Positions 11,901 to 24,500 of a stretch of DNA of 64,000 bases are shown piece by piece. The number at the start of each line of letters is the position of its first letter. The first letter of the stretch is position 1. Source of the stretch: Hypholoma sublateritium FD-334 SS-4 (lineage: Eukaryota > Basidiomycota > Agaricomycetes > Agaricales > Strophariaceae); assembly GCA_000827495.1 (NCBI GenBank), contig KN817518.1, forward strand, positions 212,405 through 276,404, read 5' to 3'. Both the position numbers and the translations under genes were made by a program. The notes below the pieces were generated by a model that saw only the letters and a list, made by a program, of their open reading frames with translations, had not been told where the DNA came from and did not search any database.

Positions 11901-12560
11901 CTCAATTTGGCAATATACTATATATAAGTAGCACTCCAAGTTCCTGATGATCAAAGATTACGAACGTCTGATCGGATCGTGCCGGATAATCGCGTGTGCC
12001 GCAAGCGGGTGTTTGCCCAGGCCCCACAACTTGCCAACGACGTGCACAACCGTAGTCACCCTATCGCCGTCAGTTATTCTCAACCCGCCCGCTCTCAGCG
12101 CACCCCGGTGTTCATCCTCTTCTCTTCTATGCATAGTTCTCGATGCTCGCTTCACTCGGCACTCTCTCGCCGTGCACCAGCACCGACACACCTTTCGTGT
12201 TCAATTCTTGGTGCTGCGATCAAGCTGGTGCAATGCGACGCCGTCGGCCGCCTTCCTCGCCACCGATCCTCACCGATCCTCACTGGTCACCTTTGGCTGC
12301 TATATGGATTCTGATCTCCTGAACATATGCTCCAATTACAGTTTCAACCGTGCTTTCAGCAAGGTTCTTTTTCCCATAATAGTTTGGGGGACATAGGAGT
12401 GCGACTCCGAGTCTGTCAACCTATAGTCTTCTCTGCAACTTCACGCGACTATCTCCGACGAAAAAGCGACTGGGATATTCTAAGTGTCGAGCAAGTAAAC
12501 AGTATTTTGTCATTGGACTTCAATTGTACATGCAAGGCGGTACTACAAGCGACTTTCTAG
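11901..12560. other. Spacer between the convergent SDR copies
   Basis: A 660-bp gap into which both SDR genes transcribe. It has several open frames with no known family signature. It should contain the two 3' untranslated regions; I see no separate gene. Confidence 0.4.
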
Positions 12561-13715
12561 TCAGTTGGAAGTTTCGGTCAATTTCTTGATGATCATATCC
12601 CCGTAAGCAACTCCATCCATGTCATCCCTGTCGCTCGACCTCGAAAGCGCTGTGAACTTTTCGGCGTCTCTCACAACGATCTGGGCCTTTGTCTTGACAA
12701 TTGCGAGCGAATCGCTTCCGAGAGGAACACGCATCGGGAGCTTGGGTTCGTGCGACAACTTCACGATGGCTTTGGCGCCCTTGAGGGGGTCTCCCAACAT
12801 CTTGATGCCAGAACGAAGGCTTCGGAAATCGGCAGGGTTGTTCGCATAGGCGGGGTGCTGATCAAATTTGACGAAAGAATTGCGCCAGTCGGTCTCGAAA
12901 CCTCCAGGCTCAAGAATGCACGCCCTGATTTTCCATTCGGGCAACATTTCCTTGCTGAATGATTCGGTGAAGCCTTCGAGGGCTGTTTTGTTCAAAACAC
13001 AAGATAATATTAATAGGAAATATCATAGAGAATCGTTTTAGTACGTACCGAATTTGCTGGAGCTGTAGAAGGCGAGCCCAGGGTTGGCGTTGTACCCTCC
13101 TGCGGAACTAACATTGAAGATGAGTGCGCCTTGGCCTTTCTTGTTCACTTCACGGACGGTCTTCGCTGTCTGGGAACAGGGCCGAACTTTAGATTAGCCT
13201 GTGTTTACTCGGCGAGGAAGGGATTTATTCGTACCAATTTCGAGATGTACACCGGTCCCCAGAATTGAACATTGAACAAAGTTCTAGCAGCCTCCTCGGA
13301 GATCGATTCCACTTCACCGAATACAGCCTATAGTAGAGCAAAATCAGCCGCAATTACTTGGATTATTGGAATCCAAGTAAGACTTGCATAGCCAGCATTG
13401 TTCACGACAACATCGACGCGTCCGAAGTGGTCGATCATAGCCTTGAACGCGCGATCGATCTGCTCGTTGACAGACACATCGAGCTCAACGACGAGCAGCT
13501 GGGACGGGGGAAAGCGCGCCTTGAGGTCGTCCAAGACAGAGACGCGGCGTGCCGTAGCAACGACACACTCTCCGGACTCGAGGACGGCCTCCACGAGCGC
13601 CTTGCCTAGACCACCAGACGAACCGGTAACTTGAGCGTAGATGATCAGTGATAAGTTCACTACGGAGCAGAGACTTGGGCATACTGAACCAAACGCGTTG
13701 TTCAGCAACTGGCAT
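12561..13715 (-). CDS. Short-chain dehydrogenase/reductase (17beta-HSD-like classical SDR), copy B
   Basis: Encodes about 285 residues in at least four exons. The first exon codes for MPVAEQRVWF, like MAQKYVWF of copy A, and splices to VTGSSGGLGKALVEAV. Further motifs: an Arg pair in ATARRVSVLDD (NADPH preference), VVELDVSV, NNAGYA, Ser in FNVSSAGGYN, catalytic YSSSKFALEGF, ILEPGGFETDW and C-terminal VPLGSDSLAIV. It is clearly homologous to copy A across its length but not a recent copy, since many positions differ. Both copies keep the Ser-Tyr-Lys residues, so both should be active. A TATA element (TATATAAG, 13813-13820) lies about 100 bp upstream of the start. The two genes are convergent with 660 bp between their stops. 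Confidence 0.92.
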
Positions 13716-14216
13716 GTTTACGATGTGCAAGCGAAGATACTATTGCAGAGACTCTTTGTGGGGAGTGTGGGGTACGAGTTCGAGTTATCGATAGTAGGAC
13801 TGTACCACAAGACTTATATACTTTCAGACTTAGGAGGGCTGCGTACTTGTCTGGCTTAAAGTAAGGGCGAATGTGGCTGTGAGCTAAGTATAGCCTGTCC
13901 ATGATTACATGCATGATAACCCAGTGCTACGTTTGTGAACGGCATGTCATCGAAAACACCTGATCGATGACCAGAGCCACAATGCTGGTCAACTTCGGAG
14001 AGTACTCCTCATCTTCGAAATCAGAAGTCCTGCACTGTTCTCCAATCACATTAACTTCAGACTGCACGCAAACTTGAACGTGTTCTCAGCAAACCCTAAT
14101 AATCAAATATAACATCTCTATTGTTCGGTTGGCTTAAACTTAGATACGTTGTAACAAATCACTTTGGGTCAAATACCACAGGGATGAGTAATCTTGGCAG
14201 ATTTTGCAGTGCGCGC
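13716..14216. other. Upstream region of SDR copy B and 3' region of the FAD oxidase
   Basis: A 500-bp gap that contains the SDR copy B promoter, including the TATA element at 13813-13820. Nothing else is recognised. Confidence 0.45.
13813..13820 (-). promoter_or_regulatory. TATA box of SDR copy B
   Basis: The minus strand reads TATATAAG about 100 bp upstream of the ATG at 13715. No CCAAT box is obvious next to it. Confidence 0.45.
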
Positions 14217-16269
14217 TCAAACGGTCTTGCAAAGGATTTCGTCGTCCCACGCCTCCGAGTTGACACCTTGTAGGACGATCAGCAAATCGTTCGGGTCGAG
14301 AGCCTGCTTGAACGCCAAGAGGCGAGGGTAATGATCGCCCCAGTAAGATTGTTGAAAGTTGGGCTCCAAAATATCGGGCTGCAGCGATATGTAAGCCTAA
14401 ATTATCTATTTGAGGCAAAACAGGGTTCACGGACCTCGTTGACATATGCGCCTCCGTTGGGAGTAAGGACACGGACACCATTCGCCAAGTCAGTGACATT
14501 TTGGCGGACAGCACTGATATCCGCAAATGTTGCAGTGGTGGCGTTCCAGCTCAGAGCGATGGTGAGGTCGCTGAGCATGACGCGGAAGGCGGGATTGACG
14601 GACATGGCATCGGGGTCCACCGTGGAAACAGCCCCGCCCCCAACGAGGCTAGAATGATGCAAATATCAGATTTCAGCAACGTTTCTATAGCAAATATGAC
14701 TGCACGTACAATGGCCGCGCATCATCGAGAGCCGTGAGTGCCTGTGCCAACGCTACAGTGTTATTTTCGAAGTTTTCGCGAGGAATCAAACGGGAAGCGA
14801 CGGCGACTGGCACACCGCTGAAGTCGCCGACTGTGTAGTTGAATCCAATGCCGTTTGTGCTGTTGATGAAGTTGTCTTCGTACCACTGATGGAAGCCGGT
14901 GTATGCTTTCGTGACCTCGAGCGTGATTTCGACCCCTGGGATTTGGGAGATGTTGTTATAGAACCCCTGCAGAGTCGCATTCGCAGCTGGGTTCGTCGGA
15001 GGGTCACCGAGAGCCATGAGGGTGAGGAAGAATTGCGTGCCGCTGTAAGGCCAGAAACCGGCCCAGCCGGCGTCAACGACTGCTGGGTGGACCGCGACCC
15101 ACTCGGTAAAGAGTGCAAGGCGTCCTTCATCCGTGGTCGTGTTAGCAACGAGGAAAGCAGCGGTGACCGGCTCGGCAGGGTGGGTCATGTAGGTCACGGA
15201 GGTCAAGATACCAAAGCTCGGACCGCCGCCTCCCCGTAGCGCCCAAAAGAGGTCCGGGTTCGTGAAGAGGTTTGCGGTGACATGACTTGCATTGGGAAGG
15301 ACGACGGTCTCTTCAACGATGTTATCGACGCCTGCATAGCTGTTGAATATTGTGTAGACATTTATTTCTCCGAAAAGGAGACTTACCCAGTCCAAAAAAT
15401 GGTGACAATATTCCGTGGCCGCCACCCATGGGCCATCCTCCAGCGGCACCGACAGTACCTCCTGCACCAATGCCGCCCACAACGACTTTGCCTTGGGTAT
15501 CAACAATGTCGTAGAGGTCTCCCCATTGAACACCTGGGCCGATAGTGACGGCTGATATCCAAGCAAATAAATAATCAATTCTGGTATAGTAGAAAAATGT
15601 CGTACTAGGAATACCGGCAGTGCCGTTCGGTGCTCCTAGGGGAACAAAACTGTCGGAGAACTCGACGTCTTGCATATTATGGGTCCAAATTTCAATTGAC
15701 GACTCCCCGAAACTGCGACCCAAGCTTTCATGGCTTGAAAAGGAATATATGAGTTAAGATAAATAAAAAGAAGAAAACCGCTGTTCATACCCCGTATTCT
15801 TCACGACCAGCTTCAGATTAAATTCAGACGCAAACTGGACCGTGTTTTGGATGTCGGAAACAGTTGTGGCATTAACAACTGCAAAAGGTACCCTTCCTTG
15901 GAAGCAGAAGTCCGCCGGAGCGTTCACGTTTCCGAACGGATCGCATTGCTCGATCACGGTCGAATTGATGATGGATTCCCAATTGATAAACTGTAAGGTG
16001 TTTGGGTTGCTGGCTCGGAAGGCTCCGTTGTTCCAGTTGGCCTTGACGGTGTTACATGCAGCTTGGTTGAAAGCCGGGTCATTGGGAAAGCAAACGTTCG
16101 CAATAGGCCGTGGATTAATCAGAGGATGTGTTAGATTTTGCTCGAAAGCAGAAATGACGGCAGCACTGGGGAAGCAAGATTGTCCTGGAAGACATTTGCA
16201 CTGGAGCGCAGCCTCGATGGGTGCAACACCCACGGCGATGGCCACTGCGAGATAGGCGAGTTGTAGCAT
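14217..16269 (-). CDS. Secreted FAD-linked oxidase (berberine-bridge-enzyme / VAO type)
   Basis: Encodes about 570 residues in some five or six exons. Residues 1-21 (MLQLAYLAVAIAVGVAPIEA) form a signal peptide, so the enzyme is probably secreted. The FAD domain (PCMH type) shows VPFAVVNATTVSDIQNTVQFA, then VVKNTGHESLGRSFGE, where His is the expected 8-alpha flavin linkage. GIGAGGTVGAAGGWPMGGGHG follows; at the place where bicovalent berberine-bridge enzymes carry Cys it has Gly, so mono-covalent attachment is expected. LFWALRGGGGPSFGILTSVTY comes next. The C-terminal BBE segment is SYWGDHYPRLLAFKQALDPND, ending CKTV at TGA 14217-14219. Several NxT/NxS sites fit secretion. Such enzymes oxidise alcohols, carbohydrates or alkaloid-like metabolites using O2. 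A TATA-like ATATAAAT lies near 16321-16330 upstream. Confidence 0.92.
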
Positions 16270-17512
16270 GATTTAGGGTGTTGAACACCTATGAGATTTC
16301 TTTGCAGCGACCTGAACAGAATTTATATCAATTTGAATCGCTATTTTCGAAACTTGACTCCGTACCCTGCTATATTTATGCATTGCGAACTTACAAAACA
16401 GATGTTGATCCCGGGAAATCGTACTATCCTAACATGGACTTCTAAGGCGAGACTGCAGAGGCCTAGAAAGATCCGTACATACAGGTTAACCATGAGGACA
16501 ATCGGGAGGCGAACTGATGGGGGAAAGTTAGGAAAACAAACGCCCGGGTAGGAACGGCGTCTGAGTCATAGAAATGTCAATGAAAGCCCTGACTTCGCCA
16601 TCATGCTCACAGCGTCTCTTGTAATGGCTATCATCGACCTAAAGGCAAATTTTTGTCCTGTGGGGATTTGGCGGGGAATCCTGCTCAGGCTTCACTTCCA
16701 AGACCGATGTTGATTCGGGGACCGGGGTCGAGTATGGAATGTGGAGGATAAATATTTAGGTCCGCCGTCGGGGAAGTCCGAAGAAGATCGTTGGTGATGC
16801 ATTGATGTCCTAGAAGATATTCCCACTACGTTTGTATGCGGTTGGTATGTAAGTAGCTACTTGGCTTGAGTGGCACAGGCCGCGTTTCTTGACAGAGTCA
16901 TTGTGAGGCGTATGCCATGTGGAGCAAGTCTTTAAAATTTCCGCATATCAACCGCATGTAACAATTTTGTCGGTACTTACATACCGGCTGAGTCGTTCCG
17001 AGTAACTAAACTTTGTGGTTTTCTCGCGAACCAAATGCAGTTGCTCTACAAGCTCAATACGAGTTCTACCTAAAATTATTAATAATGTTGTTACCTGGAG
17101 AATGTCCTGAACCACAGATGTCACCAATCTGAGCTGGGAGCTGCTGCTCAACGCACGCCCTATTTTCATGAAGGTTGGCAGAATCCACCGGCGCATGAGA
17201 GTGTTGAGACCGCTATAGAATTATATCCCCCAAGAAAGACGATGTCCAAATACACGAAGCGGAAAGGTAAGCATTTGAAACCACCGAATACGGAAGAAGG
17301 GTAGACATATCTCCGCTGGTATTCAATATTTACGAGTTACATGATTTGTCGGTAGAAGGATATGTCGGAGAAGTCAAAGGGCCTTGGGTGCGAATAATAA
17401 TGGACATGGCTATGTACGCGGATCCTCCTCCCTATAGTTGATGAATCAGAAGTAAAAAAAGTCCCAATGTTCGAACCCACAAGATAATAAACAAAATAAA
17501 CAGTACGTATCC
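16270..17512. other. Long gap between the FAD oxidase and the coiled-coil gene
   Basis: About 1.24 kb. The left end is the FAD-oxidase promoter (TATA-like element at about 16321-16330, minus strand). A minus-strand block near 16948-17220 reads as coding-like helical sequence (MRRWILPTFMKIGRAL), but I cannot extend it to a gene. It marks the boundary between the accessory and the conserved parts of the window. Confidence 0.4.
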
Positions 17513-20500
17513 TTAATAAAATTCTCGGGTATGTGTCTCGTCGCGGTCGTTCCCAGCACGGCTCCGCGATAGCCCACGACGTTGCATATACGACTCGTCG
17601 CGCAGGCTGCTTGCGATGAACGGGTCATCGGGGGAGCCCTCTACGTGCTCGCTCGCCCATGAGGCTAAATCAGGTAGGATTCGCCCGCGCCCTGGGCTGA
17701 GCACGCGCCCCGGCACGCGCTGCACGGACGGCCGCGTTGGCGTTGACGGCTGCGAGGTGCCGTCATTCGCAGCTAGCGTTGCAGCGGCGCCGTTGTGCCG
17801 ACTAGGCGAGTGCGACCGCTCCTCTCGCGCGAGCGTGGACGTCGGCGTCGTCAGCACAGAATTACTGCGGAAATTCTGCACCGTCCGGCTCAGCGCCTGG
17901 AATACCGACGTGCGGTCAGCCCACGTGGGCAGCCGGGACGATGTGCCTGCCGGTGGGGCGAATACTAGCCGCTGGGGGGAAGGCGGTGAGCCGGCCGCGC
18001 GCGCATCCTCGCCTTGGCTGGTGAATGTTGAGTGGATCGACGAGTCCGATAACCCGCGCCTGCGCAGGGTGCGCTCCAGTAAAGGAGGGAGGAAGTCTGG
18101 TTCCTCGTTGATGTCTTGCGGACTGTCGACATCGATGACTGCATCGACGTTGCGCGAGAGACGGTTTGCGCTCTTGCGGCCAGCATTTCTACCTATAGTC
18201 GCGGTTGCCGAGCCACTCTCGGATGTTTTCATGAACGATTGCGATTTTCGCAGTTGAGGCTGCGATGGTGCGGTGGGGATGACGACCCACGGGTCGATGT
18301 CTGCCTTTGCGGCGGGGGCACCAGCGAAAATGCCCATGAAGCTTGACGACACGCTCTGGTGTGAGGACATGCCGACGTCCATAGAGGCATCAATGGCAGA
18401 AATAGTAGGCTGCGGCGAAAAAGTGCTCGTCACTGCGCGCCCGACACCAGTGCCGGAGAATTCGACGTTGACCGTCGTTGCCGAAGCTGCGAGCGCTGGC
18501 CCGAGCTTGGGCACAAAACGAGCTGGGCGGACCGTGTCTCGATTGTTTCCGAGAGTGGCACTACGTGTTGGTGTACCTCGCTCGTTGGGGGACATTTCTA
18601 CTCTCCCTGTCGGAGAGAAAAGCTTGGATATGGGGGCCATCCATGCAGCCACTCCGCCCTGCATACCCGCTTCCCGCTCCTTCTCCAATCGCTCTGCTTC
18701 GGCCTTTCCAGGATTCAAAGCCAATTCGCTGATCCGAGAAGCCAGCGAAGGATCCAAGACAATATCGTTCACAGTGACTCGGAGCTGGCCTAATTCGGTG
18801 AATGCGTCCTTGAAGAATTTGAAAAGCATGCGGAGATCTTTGCGAGTACAGACGGTAACCATCTTCTCGTCTTCTAATAATCCACGGAATTGGCCACGAA
18901 GGGATGTTGCATCAGCGATAATAGTGCTGACTGTGCTGCGAGACAGGTGGCCGACGTGGGCACCCTTGAGGTTCTGCCGTTTCAAGCGATTGGTCAAAGT
19001 CAAGGCATCCGCCTGGCTTAATCGGTTCAGTAGACCGGCGGCTCTATCGAGAATTGTAGATATATGTGATGAATTGTTTTCCGAGAACGAAGAAGATTCC
19101 GATCGTGGATCATGGGTAGAGGTTGACATATGCGAAGGGAATAGATATGGGGATATAGAAGCAGAGGAATCAGTCTGGACACCCCGAGAGCGTGATAACA
19201 GAAGGAGAGGCTTTGTTCTTTGTTTCTCAACATCGAATATCTCGTGTTCTTGTGCATCTGCCTCAATCTCATAGCTGACATGAGAGTGGATGGATCGCGG
19301 AGAGCGTCGAGCAAAAGGACTCCACGGCGTGAGGGAATCAGGGTCAGACAGAGGAGAGCGCAGGGTGTCTGGTGTCAATGGCCGCTGATGGGAAGAGTTG
19401 TGACGAACGTCGATCTGCGGAGGGGTACCATAACGTTGGTTTCTCTTGCTTTCGATACTTGAGTTTTGGCTGCGTCCATGTGAACTGACAGTCTATCAAA
19501 GCAAATTAAAAGGGTAATCCGAGTGTTCTGTTTGGATGAACGTACTGTATAATCCTTGAAGGATATAGATGGGACACTGCCTGTATGAAAATGCCTTGAA
19601 TTGGGTGTGTTGGCTGAAAAGCAGGAATGCTGTTAGCACCGGGAGAACATAGACGAGAATTTAGAAAGCTCACCACCTGACCGAGTAATGGGTATATTTG
19701 CCCTTTGCTCATCGACCTCTTCTTGCAATGCGTGGAGATCTTCGCGGGACTCGGCCAGAAGATGCTGCAATTCAGCGTTATCGTGCTTCAAAGTGTCATT
19801 GTCTTGTACGAGCGTTCCGATGACATGAGCCAATTCTTCCTGTTCGACTTTCGCTGATAGGCCGAATTGCTGATAAAAGGTAAGAACGCAGAGTCATACA
19901 GGTAAGGTCCATTTACGTACGGAAGCTTTGACAGAGTCTAAGCGGGATCGTGCCTCCTGCAGGATTGATTCGGAAAGTTCAAGGCGAGAATTCCGCTTTA
20001 ATTCCAAGCTGTCTTGTAGACGACGCACTTCGGTCTGCAACTTAGCTATGTACTTGAGGTGAGTATCAAAAAAAGGGATATATCTTTCCAGAAAACAAAC
20101 CAGTCTTCTCTTTCAATGCGGCGAAACGCGACTCGGCCAAGCGGGCTCTATGTGTCTCTCCGTCTCGTTCCTGCTGCATGTCGTCTCTTTCCTTCATTGC
20201 AGCTGACAAGCGCGTGTCCCAACCGACAGAACGAGCATGGTGTGCCGTTAGACGCGAAATGGTTTCTCGAGCTTCCTGCAGCTCGTTTAAGATGGTTTTG
20301 TTCGATACCTCAGTGACCTCGTTGTTAACCAGGGCTTGATTAAGCCGCTGCATAGTAATTAGTCTCAGCTTCCCTGTTGACGATCCCATTAGCAATACAG
20401 TGCACCCACCCGCTCCAGCTGAACCTTCTCCTTTAGAAGTTCCTCTAATTCGTGACGCAAGTCATCATTAGAAAGTTGTAGTTTATCGAGTTTCTCATCA

Positions 20501-20914
20501 AACGGCGGATCTTGTCTTCGCTGCGCGGGGAATCATTGTTAGGCAGGCACAGCTTGATTTATGATGTCACACACCTCATTCTGCCGCACATACGCGGCGT
20601 GTCTCTGGAGGAGGGCCTGTCCCACTTCTGCAGCAGCATTATTTCAAGTTCTTGGGGAAATAACAACACGCCGAACCTGCACTGAGAATTAAGCGGCTTC
20701 CCAGACGAGCCTTGAGCTCCAGCCACGTCTTCAGATTTTCGCAATCTTCTCGACCACAGCAGCAAGTAACAGATTCGAAAGGTTCCGGAGACGGAACACG
20801 AGAAAAATTGGCCAAAGCTGCAGTAAGGTCGTCTATGGTACTTGTAGCGTGGTAGAGGCTGCTTGTCAAGGGTGATAACGGGGTGGTAGGCCTGCTATGG
20901 TTCGAGTCATTCAT
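17513..20914 (-). CDS. Conserved fungal coiled-coil protein of unknown function
   Basis: A large multi-exon gene of about 950 residues. The N-terminus (MNDSNHSRPTTPLSPLTSSL) is Ser/Thr/Pro-rich. Next is a short Cys cluster, TCCCGREDCENLKTWL. Several hundred residues of coiled coil follow, with heptads of Leu, Glu, Gln and Arg, for example DNAELQHLLAESREDLHALQ. A conserved-looking block runs from ILDRAAGLLNRLSQADALTL through HVGHLSRSTVSTIIADATSL to VCTRKDLRMLFKFFKDAFTE. The C-terminal third is low-complexity and rich in Ser and Pro, with RSPS-type phosphorylatable stretches. There are no membrane segments or enzyme motifs. The structure suits a cytoskeletal, microtubule-organising or polarity scaffold, but I do not recognise the family and that role is a guess. 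The final exon (from about 19460 down) is by far the longest. Confidence 0.78.
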
Positions 20915-21515
20915 ATTGGGACAAGGTTGGTATTTGTGTTTATGGGAAGTGTCTGCGCATTGCTATGAGGAAGTGGTGAGGGATAAATATGAGGACGACG
21001 CTTGGATGATGCCCGAAATTGGAATCCGGATCTGCAGTCGTGACTCTTCGTGACTCCAGCGCGATGTATCCACGTGATCACGAGCACTCTTTCATACGTC
21101 AATTCCAAGTCAATTCAACGTCAAACCCAAAACCACAACAATCCCAAGTCAATCCCCTTGTCAGAATTTGAAAGAAAAAAAGACGGTCATTTGATTAACA
21201 GCTTGTATATTCTACTTAGTCTCAAAGTTTTATCATACATGTCCTCCTAAATCTTGAACGTGGTCAATTGACGTCTGAATCGATTAAAGAGGAAACTTTA
21301 GAGCCTCTGGAGATCTAACTATACAGATGAACTCAAGCCATCGTTTGGGATATACAGTACACTTTACAATAATATAAGGAATCTATTGATGAGAGGAGAT
21401 CCAGGAAAAGAACGAAAGTATGAGTTGCCGGGGAAATGTGCGTGACAATAGAGATGCCCAAGATAGTGGATGCAAAAAGACTGTTGAGTGAGGTGACGGA
21501 CGATTATTGGGAATA
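20915..21515. other. Spacer between the coiled-coil gene start and the Ras-GAP stop
   Basis: A 600-bp gap that should contain the coiled-coil gene promoter and the Ras-GAP 3' untranslated region. AT-rich; no gene seen. Confidence 0.45.
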
Positions 21516-24500
21516 TTATGATATCATGAGAGTAACCAGAGTCGGAATCCAATTGATCATCCTCGTGGCCACGCCGCGGTTTGGAGGTAGGAACGTGAAG
21601 TTGATAGCCAGTCCTTGCATCCCTAGTTCTTCTAGAGCATTCAGATGCGATCGGCCAGGTAATATGGAATTTTCTTCCATAGTCCCAAGGGTAGACGTCG
21701 AGCCGTGGTTAGTACTGGTGTTGCTAGATCTGATATTATCTTGCAATGCTACGCGGAAGATATTTGAGACGGATCGAATGATAGTTGGATTTGACGAATT
21801 CGCGAACGTATCTCTGATACGGTCCTGCAGAGTCTCGTAGCTGACGAAGAAATGAACATCAGTACATGCTGTAAAGAGATTTGTATTGTGAAACGTACGT
21901 GATGGCTATGATTTCTGGATAACCATTGGCAAGGCTGGACAGCAAACCGAAAAGGATTTGCGATTCGGCATCGTCGCCTTGTGCATTGGAAAGCATCGTT
22001 CCACTGAATGAGGCGACGAGTAGCGCCATGTTTGAATCATCTACACCCAATACATCGAGGGGAATAACTGGAACTCCTGTATCTTCTTCGTCATCGCACG
22101 AAAGGCCTGATTCCATGATCCATATGTCATCGAGGTGTGCATCCTTCAAGAGTTGGCGATATGATTTTGGCGATACGGACACAGGGATTAAGGCCAAAAA
22201 GTACCCAATAACATCATGGCATGGTGCGTGTTTGACACCATTGGCGTCTCCGTTGATGCCCTTGTGGTTCTCTTCATACGTCGACGATGTTACCCGCAGC
22301 AGCGACCTCAGCACGGCTTCAGCAGAATCCTTGAGAAGAGTGTGCCGCATTCCCTTGAAAATAATAGAAGCTAAAGCAATCGAAAAATTCGTTTGGAAAT
22401 TGATCTTCAGAAGTTCATCCAGTTGCAAAGTCACTTCTTCAAGTGGTTCACGAGCTTCTAGTAGAACTTCTTGAACTGAACGCCCCTTGAACATTCCATG
22501 CTCCTTCATGTTTTCCAGAGTAACTCGGACGAGCCAGGCAGCCTCGATATAAAAACCAACATGACTCGATTCGAGGAGGGCAACCGCCAACCAGAAGAGC
22601 ACGCTGACGTAGCGCGAAGTTTCGACTATCGCTGGTACGATCTTGCACATGCATCGCAACATGCTCACAATGGTCATCGTGTTTGACTCGTTTGCCTTGC
22701 TCAGCGCGCCCTTGAAGGCCACCAAGATTTGGTACAAAAAGTCGTCGTCGACATCCGCAACGGCCAGAGCAGAAAGAGCTACGAATGCTCGAGTCTGGAC
22801 CGCGGGGGACTGCTGGAACGCTGTTGCAGTTACAAGGCTCATCCACCTAGCCCTCCAGACGTTCAGAAGCCCTACGGATAGAATATTAGCTTGAGATGAC
22901 CAGCATGAAGTACTGCGAGCTAACCTGTGCTTCCTGCAGCCACGGAAAGGATGCCGACCAGAAGCGAGATAAGTTTTTCCGAGTTTTCGAGGGTTTCCTT
23001 GTCATTGACGAAGTCCACAATAGTGTATTCGCTTGTGGACGTTTCGCGTTTCAAACCAAACATGCGAAGAGTTTCTGGAAGAGTACAGTCATTGATCAAT
23101 TGTATGAGACCCGGTTCCGTGCTGTCATCTGGTCGAGCGACGTAGAGAGATTGGAGGAGATTCATCACGATGCCGTAGACCGACTTCCGAACAAGAACGG
23201 GGCCTTCTCCCGCTATCAATGATACAAGATGAAGAATTTCCGCAACGTAGATATAGTTGTTTCCGGGCTGAGTTGATTGGGAACCGACGACAAGAGCCAA
23301 TCGGATGAGGGTCGAAATCTCAACCCAGTTAGGGTGATCCACGAGCGAGTTCGTGAATTTCGGAGGAACTTTGCTCAGCGACTGCATTGGAAGGAATCAA
23401 TCCCAGTTAACAAGCGAAAGTGAGTACAGTGCGTCGATATTCGCACCTTTCGCAACTTCGAATAAATTCTTCCCCTGACGTTGATAGACGATAGTGCTGC
23501 CACGATATGAGAGATTGTTTCACATCGACGCGTCCCAATACCGCCGTCTGTAGCAGTGCGAACCAATTCGTCCAGAATTATGTCCACAATATTGGAGTCG
23601 AGCCTGGCCACTTCTGCCCAGATATGCTTTTGTATAGTCGATGTTATCTGAAACTCGCTGGTCAGTTTTATATGCTCGAAAGGGATGATAGATGCGGGGG
23701 CCGACCTCAGGGAACGCAAGTGAAAAATCGGCTAGTGTTCGTATGCAATCCCGAAGACGAGCCCCTGATCTTTCGTATAAAGGATGCGTAGCATTTGCGA
23801 AATGGGCTAAGTTTTGAATCCAAGGACTCATATATTGGAGACAAGTGATGCGCTGTGCGAGGCAAGCCTTATCCATCCCTGTCATCGCTGCGGAAACTTC
23901 ATGGATGAAATCTAACGTTAGCTGAGGCGCAAATTCCGCCAGTCTTTCGCTTAAGCGGGAGACAAATGCGATTGGGTCGCCAGAGATAAAGCCAGCTGTA
24001 ATCAGATGTAAGCAATACATCAGAATTGATGTTGCAAAATCTTACCCTTGGGTGCTACAATGGGACTCTTGTCATACTTGAGATAACTGCAGACCGCACC
24101 TAAAAGGTCATATGCAGCGCCTCTGAGCTCTTCGTCATTGATATCTACACTCAAAAATCCGACGTGCAACAAAGTGGCGGGTACGTTCGAAAATCGAGAG
24201 AATCTTTCGGAGAGAGGAGCTTGCACTTCCTTTAGTCGGCCTTTCGCAGAACGAATGACCTTTGTCAGGCGGGTGAGTACAAGAAGGCATTTTTACAAAA
24301 CTAGAGCATTACCTTCACGATCTGTTCCCTGGATTGGGACGAGAAGTATACGGTGACTCCTTGTCTTCGGCGTATGATGAATTCGTGCAGTTCGTGACCT
24401 GTCGACACATTATATATATCGCTGACATCTGCCAGTGGAATCAATTCGGTCGATTTGCAAGACAGCGCAGGTGATATGGGCAGCGATTTAATCTTGATGA

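Noticed and set aside
11947..12396. A 149-residue plus-strand frame between the convergent SDR genes
   Set aside because: Composition is low-complexity (Cys, Ser, His-rich) and unlike a protein family; the position is a 3' intergenic zone.
16948..17196. Minus-strand block MRRWILPTFMKIG
   Set aside because: It reads as helical protein, but I found neither a start with promoter nor further exons. Kept only as a note in the gap entry.
17616..19274. Long plus-strand open frames opposite the coiled-coil gene
   Set aside because: They are antisense shadows caused by the long GC-rich exon; codon texture and Ser/Arg composition do not resemble proteins.
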